Source of the DNA: Phlebotomus papatasi
Lineage: Eukaryota > Arthropoda > Insecta > Diptera > Psychodidae
Length of the DNA stretch: 64,000 bases
NCBI RefSeq assembly: GCF_024763615.1
Contig: NC_077223.1
Span: 72,540,627-72,604,626, forward strand
Direction: 5' to 3'
A program made the translations under genes and the position numbers. The notes beneath the pieces were generated by a model that was given only the letters and a program-made list of their open reading frames with translations, had not been told where the DNA came from and made no database searches. This document shows positions 11,228 to 21,328 of the stretch, one piece after another. Every line of letters starts with the position of its first letter. Within the stretch, counting starts at the first letter, position 1.

Positions 11228-11508
11228 CAAAAGCACCAAAAAGCGCCTTCAATACCGGGATGATGAAATAGCAAAAACCCTTGAGGATGCCAGGAATGGA
11301 TTTAGCATTAGAGTGGCAGCTCGGATATACAATGTGCCGTACGGAATGGGACGGAACACTGTATGGGAAGTTGAATGGAACCAGTCCGGAGGAAAGACGT
11401 ATCAGCGCTTTTGCAGTCCTTTTAAGAGACAATGCAAATTTTGTGCAGGAAGTTGAAAATTCCAAACAATTTTGTGGTGTATTAAATTATTTTGATTGTT
11501 CCCTTTAG
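11228..11508 (+). pseudogene. Broken pipsqueak-type HTH exon (transposase or psq-domain protein remnant)
   Basis: After the acceptor the frame of 11229 reads KKRLQYRDDEIAKTLEDA, then RNGFSIRVAARIYNVPYG. This is the classic pattern of the HTH_psq domain: a basic start, an acidic first helix, NG-x-SIR-x-AA, then a recognition helix after VP. The same protein resumes one frame over as GTLYGKLNGTSPEE and runs to a TAG at 11506-11508 with AFAVLLRDNANFVQEVE. The break falls at about 11340-11349, where ten bases (acggaatggg) stand before acggaacact. Removing ten bases would restore VPYG-TLYGK continuity, so a 10-bp duplication-like insertion caused the frameshift. Psq domains bind DNA in pogo/Tigger/CENP-B relatives and in Pipsqueak-group BTB proteins. 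The domain is short (about 55 residues), no DDE domain follows, and the copy cannot encode an intact domain. Confidence 0.7.
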
Positions 11509-12061
11509 AAATTAAAACTAAGTAGTTGAATTATCTATTTTTTTATTTTATCGGAAAATATGAAATACATCTTCACATTCCCTGATGGTACGTGTAAAAC
11601 CCATTTTTTCCTTGATCGACACTACAAGCATCGACTAATCGATAATACCATCAGCTGATCGATATTACATGCAAATGCATTTCGAAATTTTTTCGTGTTT
11701 TAAACCACTTCAAAATAAATATATCAAGAATGTAAGTGGTCGATCTTGTAGAGGACATCCGCAAGATTGACTATAACAAGTTTTCACTTCAAAAATCCGA
11801 ATATATATATGGTCTTTTGTCTGTTAAAGTTGATCATTTCCTTAACTGATCGATAATACCCTCGTCTACCCTAGGTTACTTCTTAGGAACTAAAACAATT
11901 GAATGTATTTGGTTTTGAACTCGTCTTGTTTTTTGACTTTAGATGAATTAACTCTTAAATAATTGTACTATTTTTTTTATTTCAAATAAAAACAATTGAT
12001 AAAAGTTTGTAATAAGAACTCTTTACAGTTATAGGCCTAGTCTAGTCTATTTATAGGTCTA

Positions 12062-12746
12062 CACTCTTAGAAAAAATTAGTTCGTACAAGCTCATATGCA
12101 GTTATTAGAACTATAAAATATAGTAAATATAGACCCAACTATATATTTAGTTTGGGTAACTAAATGAAATAGTTGACCACAGTTAGTTAAAGTATCCTTT
12201 TCATTTAGTTATCACAACTAAATCAAAATAGTAATGGGTACTATAACATATTAGTTCCAATTACTAAATAAATGGGGTTGATACCCATCTTATTGGCTGT
12301 AATAACTATATCATATTAGTTGTGGTTACTATATAGCATTCATTGTGATGCATATTTCTTATTAGTTGCTTAAAATTCGAAAGAGCTTCAACGCATTACT
12401 AAAATAAAAACCACTCTTTACTATTGGAAAGTAGTCATAACTTTATGAAAATATAGGCCCATCTATTTACATTGGTTGTGAGAACTAAAAGGATTTAGTG
12501 ACCAATATTAGTTGGGATAATGATTTCATTTAATTAACACAAGCAAATATAATTGTATGAAAGCATTATGAAATAATTGCCGCAACTTATCCACGTAAAT
12601 ATTGTCTTATATTCTCACTACTAATAAATTTATTATGAGTATAATGTTTTAAGAATATAAGAACTATTTTAAATAGATTTGATAATAATCGCCCGAACAA
12701 CTAATTTTCATTAGTAATCACGTCTAAACTTTTCTAACTAAGAGTG
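12062..12746. mobile_element. TA-flanked TIR element (CACTCTTAG ends)
   Basis: Left CACTCTTAGAAAAAATTAG and right ttttctaactaagagtg are inverted, with TA at 12060-12061 and 12747-12748. The interior is full of taGTT/AACta words (tagttgtggttac, ttagttatcacaactaaa), so much of it can fold on itself. About 685 bp, no coding frame. The ends recall the CACTGAGA family B and the CACAGAAA element at 40853, which may be one superfamily. Single copy in this window. Confidence 0.65.
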
Positions 12747-12874
12747 TAGTCATCTCATAAATCAAAAATTACATAGTAACGTTTTAACTATTGTTTCTAA
12801 ATATTTAAAAAAAATATATATATATTATATTAGTGAGATTACACAAATGTGTGCTCTTAGTTCCAATCTATTTA

Positions 12875-13091
12875 GGGGGAGATGGGGCTATTTTGAGCTG
12901 TGGGGCTAGATTGTTATACGGCTTTTTCTCCTATTTCTAAATGAAGCTGGTACTTACAATTATTTTATTTAGATCCACAATTATTTTGTCTATCCAAATT
13001 AATTCATGTTAAAACCAAGTTTCCATTAGAAATATGCGAAAATATTGTATAACAATGTAGCCCCACAGCTCAAAGTAGCCCCACCTCCCCC
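12875..13091 (+). mobile_element. TA-flanked MITE family L (GGGGGAGATGGGGC), copy 1
   Basis: Left GGGGGAGATGGGGCTATTTT and right aaagtagccccacctccccc are inverted, TA at 12873-12874 and 13092-13093. A second inner repeat, gctgtggggct against agccccacagc, extends the stem. The diverged copy at 18078-18255 shares aatgtagcccc and ggattgttttgtcgatct-like sequence. Non-coding. Confidence 0.8.
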
Positions 13092-13274
13092 TATTAATGT
13101 TAATTTATGATGAATATGAATTTAATATAGGGTCGAAGGAACACCTATTGGTACTTTGAGTAATAGTAATAGCAATAATTGAATTAATACATTAAATTGA
13201 TATAAATTATATTGACGAAGTTATCAATAGCTGTTTCCTGCCGAACAAACGTTCCTTTGACCCTTGTTATCACT

Positions 13275-13677
13275 CACAAGTAGATCTTGAAAAATTCGAA
13301 AATCAATTTGAAGATCAAAAAAAGAGACTTTCTTATTCCTTAATACTTTCGCAACTTGGTTGAAGTTACATCCTGTTCGAATTTCGAACTGCCCAAGTGT
13401 CAAAATGGACTGTCTGCATATTGTGTGAGGAAAAAAAAACAGAACAACGACGCTTATTTTTCTTGTCCCATTATTTAGACACTCCATAATCACTGAGTAA
13501 CTCTTGTGGCAGCTTTTTAGTGTGATATTTCATAAATTTTCCCCATCTTGTTCGAAAAATTAGTATGAAAATTCGAAATTGAATTTGATTTCTTCGAACA
13601 TCAACGACTTTTTGTGCAAATGGAGTTCCATTTACCTTTTATCCAAGACACTATTGAAGAATCAAAATCTACTTGTG
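13275..13677 (+). mobile_element. TIR element family Q (CACAAGTAGAT), copy 1
   Basis: Left end cacaagtagatcttgaaaaa and right end gaatcaaaatctacttgtg are inverted. A full-length inverted copy is at 24660-25052, a diverged half at 51730-51935, and one end alone at 14109-14158. Conserved interior words: gactttcttattccttaata, cgaacatcaacgactttttg and tttatccaagacactattga. The 89-codon minus frame inside it is degraded and matches nothing I know. Superfamily unknown. Confidence 0.75.
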
Positions 13678-13681
13678 TTTA

Positions 13682-14103
13682 GGGTAAGTGTGCCAAATTT
13701 CGGCATAGTTGCATGCAAGCACCAAAGTCTCAAGTTTGAAATGTAATATTTTTAATACTACTTTTTGCTACTTTTTTATAAGGAGTGTTGCTTGAAAGCT
13801 TGTAGACACTCTATATCGTCTTTATTTACTCTAAATTCTTTCTTAATACATTTTAAAATGAATAAAAATGTAGATATAGCATTTGTTGCCTATTCTGGCC
13901 ACCTTCAATCTCATAGTTCCTTGCCCTTCCGGAATTCTCCAATGTCTTTTTCAGATCATCTTGTTCGTGGAATCGACATTTTTTGTTGTTTTTTTTAATT
14001 GTATAATCTCTAGAGTGTGTAAAAACTAAAAATTCATGGAAATTCGAGTAACAAAAACTGTGGCCGAAATTGCAAGCTGGCCGGAATTTGGCACACTTAC
14101 CAT
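13682..14103 (+). mobile_element. MITE family A, copy 2
   Basis: Same left end as copy 1 (GGGTAAGTGTGCCAAATTTC) and right end ggaatttggcacacttacc, with TA at 13680-13681 and ATA after the end. It begins four bases after family Q copy 1 and is followed at once by an isolated Q end, so it probably landed in or beside Q material. Confidence 0.85.
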
Positions 14104-14108
14104 ACACC

Positions 14109-14158
14109 CTTTTTGGATCTTCAAATAGATTTTCGATTTTTTCAAGATCTACTTGTGG
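14109..14158 (-). mobile_element. Isolated end of family Q
   Basis: Reverse complement of the first 50 bases of family Q (ends tttttcaagatctacttgtg). It stands alone on the far side of MITE A copy 2, opposite in orientation to the Q left end. It may be the remaining end of a second, internally deleted Q insertion. Confidence 0.6.
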
Positions 14159-14172
14159 ATGGTAAGACTATA

Positions 14173-14394
14173 GGGGAAACTGGGGCACCACCAAACACGG
14201 GGTACCACCAAACACTAATTTTTATTTCTAAAGTACTTGGACTATCTCGATCATTCCTTCGGTGGACAAGAATCCCTATAGTGCCTATAAATTCCTATAG
14301 GTCTTATCCTCTGAAGTCGAATATCCGATTAAAAAATCGCAGTGTTTGGTGGTACCCCGTGTTTGGTGGTGCCCCAGTTTCCCCTATCCTTTTT
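14173..14394 (+). mobile_element. TA-flanked MITE family C (GGGGAAACTGGGGC), copy 1
   Basis: Left GGGGAAACTGGGGCACCACC and right gtggtgccccagtttcccc are inverted, with TA at 14171-14172 and 14395-14396. The word ccaaacacggggta is repeated as its complement near the right end, giving a long stem. Other copies: 45476-45684 (complete), 50422-50573 (truncated), 59648-59833 (diverged). Non-coding. Confidence 0.9.
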
Positions 14395-14399
14395 TTTAA

Positions 14400-15407
14400 T
14401 TCAACTAATGATTGTTTAAAAATTTTTATGCATCTTGGTTAAAAGTATAATCTGCTTTTTTTTTGGAAAAATTGAGCTTAACTTAGGTGTCTTCCTGTGT
14501 GCATCACCTTGAATTGTCACAACTGTTTCCTCGCTCACTTCACAGGTGATCGTGAATAGATTTCAGTGAGTGTGAGAGAAGAACTGAAGCGTAGAGCTAG
14601 CTGTTGTAAGAATAGAATATCCAAGCAATTTTTTTTGCAGATTTTTTCTCTACTCTTCCTCAAATCGAACACCATTTGTTCGCCCCACAATCCCAATTCT
14701 TCCACCCATGACTCTTCGTCAGTGCGAAAAATCACAATTCCCATAAAATTTATGTACTTCCATTCCATCCAGGGTCAAATTGATGAAATTTGTCGGTTGA
14801 TTTCTTCCCAGAGTCTCTGACCTGTGACTCTCTTGGATATGTGTGAATGCTACCCCCTTCTTTCGCCTCAGTTCTCATAACATTCTAAGCATAGAGTTGG
14901 CAATTTGCATACGCCACGTAATTCGCCTTTTTGAAAGTGCATATATAGCAGAGACTCTTGAGCTGTTTTCTGGGGGGTTGGAGGGAGGATGAGGAATGAA
15001 AAGTGTTCATGCCTGGTGAGTTTGTCCTGGAGGGTCCTTCTTGGCATACTCACACCCAATTTCCCATGGAAGGTGAGACGCATGAAGACCGTGCTGTTTT
15101 GCCGCCAAAAAATCCTCCAGGTGTGTATAGCTTCGAGTCATAATACTTTATAAATACGAAAAAAAAATACCTGAAAAGCCATACAAGAGTAATCGTGTTC
15201 ATCAGATATTCGATGTGAAAGGAGTTGAAACGGATTTTTTTTTCCAAACTCACACTCTCCTAACCTTTTGGAATGAGAGGGTCCCATGTTTTGCATATTA
15301 AAGCACCACCACTGAAGGAAATTAATTCCATTTTCGTGTATATGAAATTCAATCCTCCAATGCATGCCTCTGTCATCCCAATAATCGAAAATTTATTTCT
15401 TCTATAG
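14400..15407. other. Single-copy island, no gene recognised
   Basis: More balanced composition and no window repeats. Several 67-84 codon frames overlap on both strands (14535-14768 minus, 14566-14820 plus, 15138-15365 minus). None has both an ATG in context and a recognisable sequence. Likely non-coding or regulatory (inference). Confidence 0.4.
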
Positions 15408-15627
15408 GAAAAAAATCACCCCAAGAGGCATCATCCGTGACAAGTCGTCGTCTTTAGAGGCAGCCAGCATCCCAAAAAAAGAAGCACATGAAATTGCTGT
15501 GAGAGTGAATAAATTAAGGCTCAGAAATTTTCGTCCAAATGAATCTTGTGTACACTCGAGATGTGAAGGTCTCTCTGCTGGATTTCCCATTGAGATCCCA
15601 TCCACGGAAACACGAGAAATTCATTAA
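15408..15627 (+). CDS. Possible 3'-terminal coding exon, unknown protein
   Basis: A good acceptor (atttatttcttctatAG, ending 15407) is followed by 72 sense codons and a TAA at 15625-15627, using codons that start at 15409. The translation opens KKITPRGIIRDKSSSLEA and ends PIEIPSTETREIH. It is rich in charged residues and poor in the F/L/I/K runs that mark translated AT-rich spacer. There is no upstream exon that I can place, no ATG, and no family I recognise. A minus-strand open frame covers almost the same bases (15402-15605, TTG start), which weakens the case. Open frames of this length occur by chance at this composition. Candidate only. Confidence 0.15.
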
Positions 15628-16145
15628 ACATGTCTTAGGATGCAGAAATCCCACTGATCACAAATTTACACACTTTGGGGGGATGATTCATGGTGAGTAA
15701 CCCTTTTCACCAAATTTAACTCATACCATGGGAATCACATTTCGTCGGGTATCACGAAAATTTCCATAAAATTTGAATATTTGGATTTACGGGAAGTATG
15801 TAAAACGGATTAGGAATACTTTCTTTTGCTATACTCCGTATAATCTTCCAATATCTAATTATATAAAAGATGGTAAATATTATTTTCCTAATTAAATTAT
15901 TGAAAAGTATTAGATTATATTGCATCTAACCATAATAAAATCAGAGAACAATTTTGTAAAAGTAATATTAAAAATTAATTTTCCAAATGAATTTTTGTAA
16001 TAAGTTTTTAGAGGGGGTATTTTATAGTATAATTTTTCCCTTTGAAACTGAGAATAAAAGAATTGTCACCTATTAGGTTAAAAAAAGCATTTACAATTAG
16101 CATTTCCTTCGATCATTTACAAAAATCTTAATTTTTCCCGAAATA
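15628..16145. other. AT-rich spacer, no gene seen
   Basis: The end of the island (to about 15800) passes into very AT-rich DNA. No repeat or open frame worth noting. Confidence 0.4.
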
Positions 16146-16395
16146 ATATCGACGCCTCCATTCCATACTTTGCTAAGTCGACTTAGCTTTATATTACTCC
16201 CAGAGATATGTTATTCCTGAGACCGAGATCTACAACTCGTGAAAATTTGGTGGTCATCCGATGTTCGGGTAACGAAATATTTGAGATTTTTGAAAAAAAT
16301 GTACACGGGCAGCATAGGAAATCTCCAACTTCAAATGGCTCTCCTGAAAAGTTGTCATTCTGAGATAGCATAATATGGAATGGAACCGTCGATAT
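16146..16395. mobile_element. TIR element family R (ATATCGACG...TCCATTCCATA)
   Basis: Left atatcgacgcctccattcca is the near reverse complement of the right end tggaatggaaccgtcgatat. About 250 bp. It contains a perfect 16-bp palindrome gctaagtcgacttagc (about 16171-16186). No obvious target duplication and no second copy in the window. It could instead be a single-copy inverted repeat. Confidence 0.5.
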
Positions 16396-18077
16396 GTTGT
16401 AGGTAAATCGCTAAGTACAATAGCATCTTTAGCATCTTAAGAGGGACAGAGGCTTATAAATATTTACATGAAACTTTGCAACAGTTTCACCCCCATCAAA
16501 ATGCAGCATATTTTGGCTAAACTTAATACCTAAAGCCAAGAAACACGAACTCAAAATATATTATGATGATCTTTAGGTTAAAGCGTTTCCGAAGCTCGGT
16601 ATTTGCCAAACCGCAAGCAATATGGTAAATTTTTGAATTTCGAATAACGAGAAGTTATTCTAGGTCGTAGAATTCCTTCAAAACTTTACAGAAAATTACT
16701 AAATAATCTTAAAAGTATACTTTAGATTTGCATAATTACTAAATTATTACAGGATTATCAAAATCCAAATTTCCAAATTGGTTTGTCCGGAATTCCACGT
16801 TATCCGGAATTTTTAAATTTACCTTAATAATGAATTTTAGGAATTTGATAGAATTATTATCCATGTTTATCTTTCAATGTCAAAATTTCTTCAAGAACAT
16901 CACCTGATATTAAATTATTCATGCGTCAACCCTTTGGTTCAAATCTTTACCATAGACAGCATTTATGAACTTATCGTTCCTAGGGGTTTAAGTAAGATAC
17001 ATATATCGAAAATAAAAATGAGAAATTTTAAAAGCCTTTTTTCTTGTAGAACATATTAATTTTAACCAACTCTTTTTTCAAAACTTTTTTTTTTATTTTT
17101 TAGTATTACAAGAATAAGTTTCATGATAATGAGTCCGTTTCCATTTTTGGATTTTCCGAAAAGTTTTTCGTCCATGAATTCTCTTATCAAAAATAAACCC
17201 ACATGGTAAAACATGTCAGAAAGCATTACATAAAATTGTATTACTGACATTGACTAGGCTTACCTTTGTCCAGTTTGATTTTTTCGCCTTTTAAGCCAAA
17301 AATAACATTTTGATAACGGCTTGGTAATACATTTCCTGTTAATATAGAGAAGAACATCCTACGACAAAGTTTTAGAGAAATCTATTCCTTATAAAAATTA
17401 ATTATGAACTAGATATTTCTTTTATTTAAGAAAACTAGTACCTAATAAATCAAATTAATATGCTAAATTACTTAATGCCTGTCAATATTTATTTTGGAAT
17501 TTTCCTTTAAAGTTTAGAAATAGAGATAAATAATTTCTAGCAAAGTTTTAGACTAATAAATTTCCTTAAAAAAATGGGCTGATTTGAAATTTCTTATATT
17601 TTTTGGGAACTCGTTAGAAGTAAAATATCTATTTTGCAACATTTTGCTCAACGTTCTCCTATAAACAGATACTAGATATTGCCTATGAGATTTTGTACAA
17701 ATATGCTTGTAATTTTTATTAATAACATGAGTTCAGTTCCTAAATTTCTTGTATCTTTGGCTGTGATTCTTTCATAATAAGACCTATTTTGCACTTAAAG
17801 AATGTGTTTAGATGAAGTTTAATTTAAAAAAAAGTGGTTTAAATTCTACCACTAATTGATATTATTGTTTTTTTTTCTATTATGAAAAATTTTTGTCTAA
17901 AGAGAGAATTTTGACACTTCGTGACCAAATTTGCGTGCAGTAATGATTTATTTCAAAATGCCATATTTTGACAAAAAGTTTTTACAATGTAAATGTCATT
18001 ATAGTGACTACCAATTACTAGCAAGACCGCAAAAGGATTAATCATAAGCACATTTTAAAAATGAAAAATCTTTTTTA
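16396..18077. other. Very AT-rich stretch, no gene seen
   Basis: Long A+T-rich DNA. The frames of 60-62 codons at 16877-17059 and 17062-17250 are low-complexity. No repeats were recognised by eye. Confidence 0.4.
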
Positions 18078-18255
18078 GCGGGAAGTGGGGCCACATTGAA
18101 GATGTTATTTTTTCACATTTTTCTTAAGGAGGCTGGCCCTAGCCATAATTTAATTTACTTCCAGGATTGTTTTGTCGATCTATATTACGTTAAAGTCGAG
18201 CTTATTTAGAAATATTCAAAAAATAACGTTTTCAATGTAGCCCCACCACCTCCCC
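18078..18255 (+). mobile_element. MITE family L, copy 2 (diverged)
   Basis: Left gcgggaagtggggccacatt and right ttcaatgtagccccaccacctcccc match family L copy 1 in order and orientation. Internal words tttttcttaa.., ggattgttttgtcgatct and gttaaagtcgagc also align. The left end has decayed. Confidence 0.65.
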
Positions 18256-18297
18256 AAATACTTCAAACTAAGTTCAAATTTGATTTCAAAGATCGTA

Positions 18298-19250
18298 AGG
18301 TAAAGGACCCTATATCGACCACTTAAGGAGGTGTTTTGTGAAAAACTTATGAAAAAACAGTTATAATTTGTCTTTTTAGATAGGGTTTTTATCTAAAACT
18401 ATAGAATAGATCCTTATCTATCTTATGGTGGACTTTATTTAGACATAGTATAATTTTAAATTACAAAAAAAATTAAACTTTTTTAAAAATGCGATGTGTT
18501 CCTCTACTCGACCACTCTGATATCAGAGTGCCTTTACTTGACCGCCTGGGGTTCCTCTACTCGACCACCCATTTTTTCTAAGAAATTAAATAAACCACAA
18601 AACTATAAAGTCATGCATTTAACTTTGGCTTTCTAACACTTCATGAATAACGCTTAAAATTAAGTCAATCATTAATATAAAATATGAAAACTCAGTTTTA
18701 TGAATTTATTCAGAAGTAGTAAAACATTTAACTGAAAAAGCTCCACTTCCTATGATTCGTCGACAGGTCGAATTGAGGAACATTATATTTGAAATGCACT
18801 TTCAATTTTAAGACCTTAAATTTAATGTTTAACTTAATCGTAGAACTAAAATTTTTGCACAGAATAAAGATAAAGTCCTCAACTTGCGATTAGACTCAAA
18901 ATTTGAATTCTCAAGTAATCTATAAGAATAATAATTGAAATAATTCCTTAAGAAAACAATTAAGAATATCAATAAGAATGCTATAAAATAAATTGATGAA
19001 AAATTGCGAATTTTTATTTAAGAAATACTTTTAACACTTCGTAAAAGTGCTTTTTTCAGTGTTCTATGGTCAATTTCTGTGATATTTTCACTGATTTGTA
19101 TTAATTATGAAATAACTGATCCTATGATGTTAAACTATTTGCCAAATATTATTGCAAATGTAAATAATTTGAACAAATATTTCGTCTGGTCGACCTGAGG
19201 AACCTAGGGTGGTCGAATAGAGAGGCGGTCGAATAGAGGATACTTTACCG
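18298..19250. mobile_element. TA-flanked TIR element family H (AGGTAAAG...), long copy
   Basis: Left aggtaaaggaccctatatcg and right gaatagaggatactttaccg are inverted, with TA at 18296-18297 and 19251-19252. The words ctactcgaccac appear inside the left half (18494-18507, 18547-18561) and ggtcgaatagag in the right half. These long sub-terminal repeats make it partly foldback. The compact relative is at 52202-52438. About 950 bp with no coding frame; the middle (18570-19190) is plain AT-rich DNA and may be inserted. Confidence 0.6.
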
Positions 19251-19663
19251 TATACTTCAAAATCCAAATAAATAAACAATTGTATTAACTTTTTTATACC
19301 TAACAGATCAAATGCCTTTTAATGTACGTACAATCCTGAATACAAAACCTGATGCCTAAGGCGTCTGAGGCTAAGTCGTGTTGCTAAACATTAAGTCTGA
19401 ATACTGTTCTACTAATAAGGATTTTAGAGCATAGATAAAAGATGAATTGTTTAATACATTTCATGGCAAGTAACTTAAGTTAAAAAAAAAAAAGAAACAC
19501 AAAGATGAAGATTCATTGATTATTCTCTATATTTTTCAAACTAGTATATTACCTATATAAGTGATTATTTTCAAATTCTGTTCTATTGTAACTTCACTTT
19601 ATTCTAGTAACTCCAATAGTGGGATTGCTCAAACATTTTTAATAACAAAAAATTGAAAAACTA
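19251..19663. other. AT-rich spacer, no gene seen
   Basis: Nothing recognisable apart from an A run near 19480. Confidence 0.4.
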
Positions 19664-19887
19664 GGGGAAAGTACTCTCCCTTCGAACGATCATACCTTCG
19701 AATAATGTGAATTTTCTTTAAGATTGCCTAAGAGACTTAAACATTTCCATTAAATATTAGGTAGCTTAATATCAATTATTAATAATTATGTTACAATCAT
19801 GTGGAAATCTCTTAGGAAAAGTAAAAGAAATTCACATTATTCGAAGGCATGAACTGCATGAACGTTCGAAGGGAGAGTACTTTCCCC
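19664..19887 (+). mobile_element. TA-flanked MITE family G (GGGGAAAGTACTCTC), copy 1
   Basis: Left GGGGAAAGTACTCTCCCTTC and right gaagggagagtactttcccc are perfect inverses, with TA at 19662-19663 and 19888-19889. The inner pair gaataatgtgaatttt / aaattcacattattcg extends the stem. The second copy is at 44831-45045. Confidence 0.9.
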
Positions 19888-19927
19888 TATTCGTCTTGTG
19901 CAGTTTTTAAATTTAACAATCAACTAA

Positions 19928-20378
19928 GGGCAGAATCACATTGACAGTAAAATGCTCACCGTCACCGTCAAAGCCCTCACCGTATTTCGTTGATTTACGC
20001 ATTTTTATTGCAATTCTTACGCAAATTTTCCCTTAACGATATTACCTTGTCTCATACTCGGTGGCACTAGGTGAAAATAGTATAAGAAAATTGAATAAAT
20101 AAAGCGAAAATGCGATAAACGGTAAGCAATAAGAAAAACTGTAGGATTTTTTTGCTACAGTTTTTCGTAGTTTTTTTTTGCTCACCGTTTATCGCATTTT
20201 CGTTTTATTTCTTCAATTTTCTTATATTATTTTCACCTAGTGCCACCGAGTATGAGATAATGTAACACGGTAATTGAGAATTTGCGTAAAAATTACAATG
20301 AAAATGCGTAAATCAACGAAATACGGTGAGGGCTTTGACGGTGACGGTGAGCATTTTACTGTCAATGTGATTCTGCCC
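19928..20378. mobile_element. Foldback MITE family F (GGGCAGAATCAC), TAA-flanked, copy 1
   Basis: The two arms of roughly 215 bases are near-complete reverse complements: gggcagaatcacattgacag against ctgtcaatgtgattctgccc, and on through ctcaccgtatttcgttgatt and actcggtggcactaggtga. A short loop lies near 20150. TAA stands on both sides (19925-19927, 20379-20381). GGGC-type ends with a 3-bp TAA duplication suggest PIF/Harbinger (Tourist-like); this is inference. Transcription through it would give a hairpin RNA of over 400 nt. The second copy is at 55602-56029. Confidence 0.85.
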
Positions 20379-20381
20379 TAA

Positions 20382-21187
20382 CTTGGTTGTAATCCATATG
20401 AAGTCCTATTTTTTATTTGCAAAAATCTGAATTCTAAATTTTCTAAATTAAAAACTAATGGAATTATATTTTTGTATTGACTAAAAATTCAGATCGTTTT
20501 AAATTAGAAAAAGGTTTAAAAGCTATAAAATAAAATAAAATAACATTATGTAGTATCTTGAGAAAAATTAACTGAAAAATTGGTTCTTAAATATTCCGTT
20601 TCAAAACCATATTTTTATGTTCAAACAATTTAATGCTAATTTAACACGACTTCTCACAGTGTAATCTTTGGGAACCATTCCGTAATCTGAAATCAGAATG
20701 TTTAAATAAATAAATTACACCTCTTATATTTACATACAAACCCATACAAATCCATACAAACCATATCCATGTGAACATCTTTTTTTCACGAAAAAAAAAC
20801 ATAAATATTTCAAAAATGCTGCTAGAAATCCAGTAAAAAGCCATTTAGGGAAAAAAAAGAAAGACTATAAAAGAATTGTTTGCATAGAAGATTCCCCCTG
20901 AAAAAGAATTTCACTACACTTTCCACCCGTATTCATGGTCAGAGCTCCTTGAAAAGAAACTCTGCCGAGAGTGTTTTGAAGACTCTTTAACTCTTGGGAT
21001 TTTTTTCTGCGCAGTCTTTTGCATTGAAATCTTTTAAGAGGGAGAGTGTAAGTACACAAAAGGATTAAATTTTCATATCTTTTTTTTTTTCTTCTGGGTG
21101 GCTTCTTGCAACCCTCAGAGAGTATCTCAAGTAGTTATGCTTCAGCTGGAATACTCTGTCCAAAATATCACGTGGATGGAGAGGCTA
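20382..21187. other. AT-rich spacer grading into a single-copy island
   Basis: No gene seen. From about 20860 the composition becomes more balanced and leads into the island with the hairpin at 21188-21328. Confidence 0.4.
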
Positions 21188-21328
21188 TGCCCGAGAAAAT
21201 CTTCGATGTCTTTGAGTGCTCCAAGAGCACGGTATGAAGTTCCTACGATCAAATAAAGCGTAGGAACTCTATACCTCGCTTGTGGAGGGCACCATTTGAT
21301 GGTTAGTAAAGTGGGTTTTTCTCGGGCA
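21188..21328. ncRNA. Long imperfect hairpin, pre-miRNA-like core at 21221-21285
   Basis: The core arms 21221-21247 and 21259-21285 pair at about 23 of 27 positions, including a run of ten (agttcctacg against cgtaggaact) and ggtat against atacc. The loop is 11 nt (21248-21258). An outer stem of 12 perfect pairs (tgcccgagaaaa 21188-21199 with ttttctcgggca 21317-21328) encloses it, with unpaired stretches between. It lies in single-copy sequence, unlike the foldback transposons in the window. Size, loop and mismatch pattern suit a pre-miRNA, but I recognise no known miRNA in either arm. The strand is undetermined because both strands fold. A decayed TIR element is the alternative. No expression evidence. 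Confidence 0.35.

Larger units (their letters stand above)
10741..11871 (+). mobile_element. TA-flanked 1.1 kb transposon carrying a psq-HTH remnant
   Basis: Left end GGGTAGACGCTGGTATTACC and right end ggtattaccctcgtctaccc-like (reads gataataccctcgtctaccc) are imperfect inverted repeats. TA lies at 10739-10740 and 11872-11873. The words cgatcaagcga, atcgatattac and gatcgataat occur near both ends. Unlike the other elements here it holds a protein remnant, a pipsqueak-type helix-turn-helix at 11228-11508, with a plausible intron before it. It is either a deletion derivative of a pogo/Tigger-like element, whose transposases begin with such a domain, or an element that picked up a host psq-type exon. 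No DDE catalytic domain is visible. Confidence 0.75.
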
